Below, piece after piece: positions 59,510 to 64,000 of a stretch of 64,000 bases of DNA; position 1 is the first letter of the stretch, and each line of letters starts with the position of its first letter. The stretch covers positions 195,898 to 259,897 of the forward strand of contig NZ_LT732548.1 in the NCBI RefSeq assembly GCF_900155685.1. The letters run 5' to 3'. Below the pieces are notes generated by a model, which saw only the letters and a list, made by a program, of their open reading frames with translations, made no database searches and was not told the DNA's origin. Made by a program: the position numbers and the translations under genes. Origin of the DNA: Paenibacillus bouchesdurhonensis (GTDB taxonomy: Bacteria > Bacillota > Bacilli > Paenibacillales > Paenibacillaceae).

Positions 59510-61420
59510 ATGAAGCTGCGTTTTGAAGGAGACCTAGCGTCTCTGCGGCCTGGAATTCAGGCATTGTCGAGAGAGATTGCCTTTACAGAAGAGGTGACGG
59601 GGCTTCCCGTTCAGGTGGAATCCTCTGCCGGAGATCTTGAAGTTGAATTGAATGAAGGCGGAGCGTTCATACGCTTCAGTAAGAAGCACCAATTCTTTCG
59701 AGGTTTAGGATTGCTTGTACAGCATGGCCGCAACGGCAGGCCATTTGCAATTCGAGAATCCCAGCAGTTCGACACGATTGGGCCCATGTTTGATTTGTCC
59801 CGCAATGGTGTTCTTACGGTGGACAGCTTCAAGTTTTTGCTGCGCAAAATGGCCCTGATGGGCTTAAACACCGTGATGCTGTATCTTGAGGATACATATG
59901 AAATCAGCGGCGAGCCCTATTTCGGGTATATGCGGGGACGTTATACGCAGGACGAACTCCGGGAAATTGATGATTACGCGGATCAATTCGGAATTGAGGC
60001 ATTCCCTAGCATCCAGACTCTTGCGCATCTTGAGGAGTTTCTAAAGTGGGAGCCGGTCTCCTTTTATAAAGACACGAAGGGAGCGCTTCTTGTCGGAGAT
60101 GAGAAGACCGAGGGGCTGGTCGATCGTATGATTGAAGCAGCCAGTGCTCCGTTCCGCAGCCGGAAGATCCATATTGGCATGGATGAAGCGGAAGAGCTTG
60201 GACGGGGCAAATATCTTGATCGAAACGGGTATGTGGAGCGGTTTGAGATTATGACAGGCCATCTGGAGAAGGTCCTTGAGATGGTACGCCGCCGGGGATT
60301 GAAGCCTATGATGTGGAGCGATATGTTCATGAAGTTCGCTTCGAAGGACGGAGCCGAGCATTATGACACTGAGACTCAGATCCCTGAAGAAATGGCTCGC
60401 AAAATTCCAAAAGATGTGGATATGGTGTATTGGGACTACGCGCATATCGACAAAGAAGATTATGTGAAGCTGATCGCGAAGCACCGGCCGCTTGGCTGCA
60501 ATCTGGCATTTGCCGGGGGAGTTTGGGTATTCAATACCTTCGGCGTAAACTATGGGTTGTCCCTGAACGCTACGGATTCGGCGCTGCAGGTATGTAAGCA
60601 AGAGGGCATTCGCGAAGTCTATGCTACGATGTGGGGCGATGACGGAATGGAGGGGAATCCGTACGCAGCCCTGCTCGGTTTACAATTTTACGCAGAGCAC
60701 GCTTACACGGAAGGAGAGCTGGCATGGAGCCAGGTGTCGGAACGCGTGAAGTTCTGTACGGGGATCGAGGCTGATGCGTTTCTAAAGTTCAAGGATCTGG
60801 ATGAGACGCCTGGCTCTGAGCCCAATAATAGCAAACAAAGCAATCCGTCCAAATTCTTGCTCTACCAGGATGTACTGCTGGGTCTGTTTGATAAGCAGAT
60901 CGAGGGGCTGCCTATGGCGGAGCATTATGCGCAGCTTGAGCAGGACATTCGCCGAGTTCGGGTGAAGGACGCGGAGCTGGACTACTTGTTTGATGTGCCT
61001 GAGAAGCTGTCTGCCGTGTTGAAGCAGAAGAGTGAGATTGGGATTGAACTGAAGCGGGCCTATGACTCCGATGATCGCGGCGAGCTTCGGCGGATTGCAG
61101 AGGCGGTGCTGCCGTCTATTGCGGAAGCAGTCAAGGAGCTGAGATCCGCACATCGCTCACAATGGCTGCGGATGTTCAAGCCTTTCGGCTGGGAAGTGAT
61201 CGATATCCGTTATGGCGGAATCATGAACCGGCTGGATACAGCTGCCTTAAGGCTTCTCGATTACGTAGAAGGGCGAATCCCCGCAATTGAGGAGCTGGAA
61301 CAGGAGCGGCTTGTGTACAGCTCCGTCAACCGTTTCAATCAGAAGGGAGCCGGCTGGTGCAGCTACTACTACCGCATGGCTTCGCCAAACGTCTTTTTCC
61401 ATGTAATTAATCCATTTTAA
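59510..61420 (+). CDS. glycoside hydrolase family 20, beta-N-acetylhexosaminidase, cytoplasmic
   Basis: 636 residues, ATG after AGGAGGG. The catalytic barrel shows MFDLSRNGVLTVDSFKFLLR, NTVMLYLEDTYEI and the Asp-Glu pair in IHIGMDEAEELGRGKY (~219-234); YATMWGDDGMEGNP lies further on. The last ~200 residues are helical and end in WCSYYYRMASPNVFF. No signal peptide, so it acts on imported chitobiose- or wall-derived saccharides. A chitinase gene lies next to it on the other strand, which fits chitin use. The cre-like site suggests glucose repression. Confidence 0.88.
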   Translation: MKLRFEGDLASLRPGIQALSREIAFTEEVTGLPVQVESSAGDLEVELNEGGAFIRFSKKHQFFRGLGLLVQHGRNGRPFAIRESQQFDTIGPMFDLSRNGVLTVDSFKFLLRKMALMGLNTVMLYLEDTYEISGEPYFGYMRGRYTQDELREIDDYADQFGIEAFPSIQTLAHLEEFLKWEPVSFYKDTKGALLVGDEKTEGLVDRMIEAASAPFRSRKIHIGMDEAEELGRGKYLDRNGYVERFEIMTGHLEKVLEMVRRRGLKPMMWSDMFMKFASKDGAEHYDTETQIPEEMARKIPKDVDMVYWDYAHIDKEDYVKLIAKHRPLGCNLAFAGGVWVFNTFGVNYGLSLNATDSALQVCKQEGIREVYATMWGDDGMEGNPYAALLGLQFYAEHAYTEGELAWSQVSERVKFCTGIEADAFLKFKDLDETPGSEPNNSKQSNPSKFLLYQDVLLGLFDKQIEGLPMAEHYAQLEQDIRRVRVKDAELDYLFDVPEKLSAVLKQKSEIGIELKRAYDSDDRGELRRIAEAVLPSIAEAVKELRSAHRSQWLRMFKPFGWEVIDIRYGGIMNRLDTAALRLLDYVEGRIPAIEELEQERLVYSSVNRFNQKGAGWCSYYYRMASPNVFFHVINPF

Positions 61421-61490
61421 TTCCACCGGCCCACGGTCTGAATTTCTGAATGTTAAAAGAAGTATTTCATTTGTTTTGCCGTTAATAAGT

Positions 61491-61534
61491 AAAGCAGCAA
61501 GCCTCCCTCGTTGAGGGGACTTGCTGCTTTTTTT
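61491..61534. terminator. terminator between GH20 and chitinase genes
   Basis: AAAGCAGCAAG (61491-61501) pairs with CTTGCTGCTTT (61520-61530), inner TCCCTC with GAGGGG, then a T-run. Strong, and placed between convergent genes. Confidence 0.8.
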
Positions 61535-61570
61535 GTCCTATATGAAGATGATTTGTTACATCACTTCAAT

Positions 61571-64000
61571 TTATTTCGATAGTTCCAATGCGCGCAGCAT
61601 TCTCATTACGGTAGCAAGGTTTTGCTCGCGAGTCACATTCGCTTGAGGAGCCAGCTCGTCAGTCGACATTCCGTAAAGGACGTTTTGCTCCACCATAAAT
61701 GCCATAGCGGCTAGGGCATAGGAGGAAATAGCCTGCTGATCCTTAAATCTGTCCAGAGAAGCTTCTGCTGCAGCATTTTCCTTGCCTGCATAACTCATCG
61801 CATTGGCAAGCATTACTGCCAGCTCCTGACGAGTAACCATACCGTTTGGATCGAATGTGCTGTTGGTTCTGCCTTTAATCAGCCCTACTGCATAAGCTGC
61901 GGCAATATCATTCGCATACTTCGACTGCGGGTCTACATCCGTAAACACCGATTCGTTTGTTTCAGGAATAATTCCAAGGCCTCTTACAATCATCGATATA
62001 ATTTCGGCGCGAGTAGTTTCCTGCTTGCCTCCGAAATGATTAACATTCTCGCTTTCCGCGATCAATTTGGCTATAGCTTCAGCTACATCCTTTTTGGCCC
62101 ATGGCGAGACATCGAGAAGGTCTGGAAGGCTGGATTGAACGAGTGCATACATGCCGGTTCCTGTTTTCTTGATTTCCACAGTGACAGTACCGTCAGAATT
62201 AACCTGAACTATAGTTGGCACAGAGCGGACTTCATTTGTTTCTGGAATATAGACGACTCCGACCAGCGCATTTACGTCGATGCCATCTGCATCCAGTGTA
62301 ATAAATTCGCTTACCATGGATTTGCCGAAATGCTTAAGCTCTTTCGCTGTGTTATCCGCGTTCAGCTTTTCGATTCTAAGCACGGTAGGCTCTGCTAGTA
62401 CTTTCTTGCCTTGCAGCAGCTCCAGCATGGCAGCCGTTTGGGCTTCAGTTGGAGCAATGATGGAAATGCTAGCGCTTCCATCTCCGGATATTAGAGCTGC
62501 AGGAATTCGATGCTCCCTTCCGTCCACAAGCACCGACAGGCTGCTCTGCGGGTCTTTTTTGGCTAATGCGGCAATCACTTCTTCTGGAATTTCGAGCTCT
62601 ACTTGCTTAGCATTATCTCCAGCAGAGATTTGGAAGTTCGAGGAGCTTGAAGTGTTGATGGCTTCAACCGCTGTGCTGGCCGGCACGGTCACCACGGCTT
62701 TGTCTCCATCAAGAACTACTTTGACGTCGAGCTGCCCTTCAGGCTTAGGCTTTTGTGGGGCTGGTGCAGGTGATCCCGAACCGCTTCCACCAGAGCCGCT
62801 TGATCCTCCGGAACCTCCAGAGCCACCAGAGCCGCCGCCTGTTCCGGCACCGCTTGAAGTCTGCGCGCTCAGCACGTTAGAAGCTGCAGATACCTTTTCA
62901 ATTTGATCATCTGACTTTACTATAGCCAGCAAATGAATTTTGTAAGTAGTATTTGAGGCAAGAGAACTGATCGTGTATTTGTCGGCTGTTGTTGTTCCCA
63001 CCATCGCGTTATTCACATAAATCTCATACTCCGTCGCCCCGCTAACTGCTCCCCATTGAATTTGAATCGAATCGGTCGATGTGGAGGCCACTGACAGGTT
63101 ACTTGGAGCCGCTAGAGCGGAAGTATTCACATTGCCGTCGATTGGCAGGTCGTGCACCAGTTGAGTAGTCAATGTCCGGTTGCGGTCGCCACTGACATCC
63201 CAGCTCATAACGCCTGCGATATCCAGAGATTTGACGATCGATGCCGTGTACATCATTGTTGTTTTGTCGTTATAGGTAATGAAGCCTTTAGTCTCCTCGC
63301 TGTACAGATAAGGGACTTTGGCTGCTTCGTTCCAATAACGGACATAGCCGTCTTTGTTCAGGAAGTTTTCCTCAATATCTGTAAAATCCAGTATGCCAGC
63401 TTCCCATGTTCCCGGCATAATGCTCTCGCAGGTCTGATATTGTCCGCTAGCCGGGCAATCTGCCCATGCTTTGCCGTAATAAGGTACACCCACCATCAAT
63501 TTATGCTGCGGTACTCCGCCGTTTAAATGGCCTAGCAGACCGCCAAGCACATGATTTCTTGGGGCTGTGGTCGATGCTCTTGGATGCTCCCTGTCATAGA
63601 ATAAAGGCGAATTATGATGAGCGAGCGTCTCCCAGCTTCCGCTAAAATCGTAAGTCATAATGTTAATGAAATCGAGATACTGTACGGAGTTGGCAAGATC
63701 GGCATTTCTAACGAAATTGTCGCCCTGCCCGGAGGCAATCGTCAGTAAGTAGTACTTGTTATCCTCGGAGCCGGCTGCATCCAGCGCTTCGCGAACGGTC
63801 TTCATCAGAAGCGTGAAGTTTATCGGATCCTCCGGGCTTCTGGAGTTGTCGTCTTCTCCGCCCTCCACAGGATACTCCCAGTCCACGTCTAATCCGTCCA
63901 GCTTGTACTCACGGAGGAAATTGACCGCAGATTCCGCGAAGGAGCGACGGGTTTCCTCTGTTCTTGCCATATTAGAGAAATGGTTGGACCAGGACCAGCC
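61571..64000 (-). CDS. SLH-anchored GH18 chitinase with FN3 domain (5' end outside window)
   Basis: At least 809 residues; the frame is open to the window edge (GWSWSNHFSNMARTEE), so the ATG at 63970 is internal and signal peptide and first strands are missing. The catalytic motif LDGLDVDWEYP holds the Glu acid; MTYDFSGSW and GVPYYGKAW follow. Then come a FN3 domain (~280-370), a Gly/Ser linker, a Pro-rich hinge, a ~200-residue beta-rich module and three SLH repeats at the C-terminus (TTRAEIISMIVRGLGI, VTRQELAVMLANAM, VTREQNLATVMRML). The SLH repeats tether it to secondary wall polymer. Works upstream of the GH20 hexosaminidase. Confidence 0.93.
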   Translation of the reverse strand, partial: GWSWSNHFSNMARTEETRRSFAESAVNFLREYKLDGLDVDWEYPVEGGEDDNSRSPEDPINFTLLMKTVREALDAAGSEDNKYYLLTIASGQGDNFVRNADLANSVQYLDFINIMTYDFSGSWETLAHHNSPLFYDREHPRASTTAPRNHVLGGLLGHLNGGVPQHKLMVGVPYYGKAWADCPASGQYQTCESIMPGTWEAGILDFTDIEENFLNKDGYVRYWNEAAKVPYLYSEETKGFITYNDKTTMMYTASIVKSLDIAGVMSWDVSGDRNRTLTTQLVHDLPIDGNVNTSALAAPSNLSVASTSTDSIQIQWGAVSGATEYEIYVNNAMVGTTTADKYTISSLASNTTYKIHLLAIVKSDDQIEKVSAASNVLSAQTSSGAGTGGGSGGSGGSGGSSGSGGSGSGSPAPAPQKPKPEGQLDVKVVLDGDKAVVTVPASTAVEAINTSSSSNFQISAGDNAKQVELEIPEEVIAALAKKDPQSSLSVLVDGREHRIPAALISGDGSASISIIAPTEAQTAAMLELLQGKKVLAEPTVLRIEKLNADNTAKELKHFGKSMVSEFITLDADGIDVNALVGVVYIPETNEVRSVPTIVQVNSDGTVTVEIKKTGTGMYALVQSSLPDLLDVSPWAKKDVAEAIAKLIAESENVNHFGGKQETTRAEIISMIVRGLGIIPETNESVFTDVDPQSKYANDIAAAYAVGLIKGRTNSTFDPNGMVTRQELAVMLANAMSYAGKENAAAEASLDRFKDQQAISSYALAAMAFMVEQNVLYGMSTDELAPQANVTREQNLATVMRMLRALELSK

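Noticed and set aside
62280-62906. 208-residue frame on the plus strand opposite the chitinase
   Set aside because: Composed of Ser/Pro/Leu-rich antisense of the Gly/Ser linker and beta-rich module; no ribosome binding site.
1-64000. CRISPR arrays, tRNA and rRNA genes
   Set aside because: No regularly spaced repeats and no recognisable tRNA or rRNA sequence were noticed on either strand when reading by eye.

Overview
This window reads as a chromosome segment of a spore-forming Firmicute, most likely a Paenibacillus. Grounds are an alpha/beta-type small acid-soluble spore protein, an SLH-domain GH18 chitinase, copper-amine-oxidase-like stalk domains, several large intracellular glycoside hydrolases (GH115, GH9, GH20), AGGAGG-type ribosome binding sites with frequent TTG/GTG starts, and U-rich hairpin terminators. 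The genus is inferred from gene content; there is no rRNA marker. I saw no tRNA, rRNA or CRISPR array.

Region 1 (1-9.2 kb) is the late end of a phage or prophage: the end of a tail protein, two exported accessory proteins, a Gln-rich virion protein, a lysozyme-like domain, a 1473-residue LPD38-type protein, a holin and an amidase. The lysozyme-like domain lies in the -1 frame directly after the Gln-rich protein. At the junction are a GGGAAAC heptamer, the stop codon, a 6-nt spacer and a perfect 7-bp GC hairpin, which is the layout of a programmed -1 frameshift.

Region 2 (9.4-16.3 kb) is bracketed by a 17-bp direct repeat. It carries a flavin-type oxidoreductase, a three-gene operon and a family 4-like uracil-DNA glycosylase that lacks one Fe-S cysteine. 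The operon encodes a four-module AAA+ ATPase, a four-helix membrane protein and a membrane-anchored exported protein.

Region 3 (16.3-22.2 kb) holds an SDR/LuxR divergent pair around an 18-bp palindrome, an LRR secreted protein, decayed ABC and AraC genes, and a MATE exporter. Region 4 (22.4-32.1 kb) holds an LSm-like basic protein, two ABC-2 transporters, a LytTR regulator fused to a degenerate ABC ATPase, a SecA2-like ATPase and an SDR. A structured ~210-nt RNA element with its own promoter and terminator occurs twice here (23.1 and 31.0 kb); the second copy is the apparent leader of the SDR gene.

Region 5 (32-51.5 kb) is mostly core: a PP-loop ATPase, GH115, a MoxR/DUF58/DUF4129 operon, SASP, an HPr-kinase paralogue, SfsA, an Rrf2 regulator with its NmrA-type target (matching operators in front of both), malate:quinone oxidoreductase, a CofE-like ligase divergent from a LysR regulator, PhzF, a CdsA-like protein and a papain-like protein. 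Region 6 (51.7-64 kb) is transport and carbohydrate work: an amino-acid permease, a GH9/VOC/SDR/ThuA operon, a membrane-anchored polysaccharide deacetylase with a coiled-coil partner, a GH20 hexosaminidase behind a cre-like site, and the GH18-FN3-SLH chitinase that runs off the window.

The strongest candidates for something new are the frameshift fusion (3175-3206), the duplicated RNA element, and the quadruple AAA+ operon.
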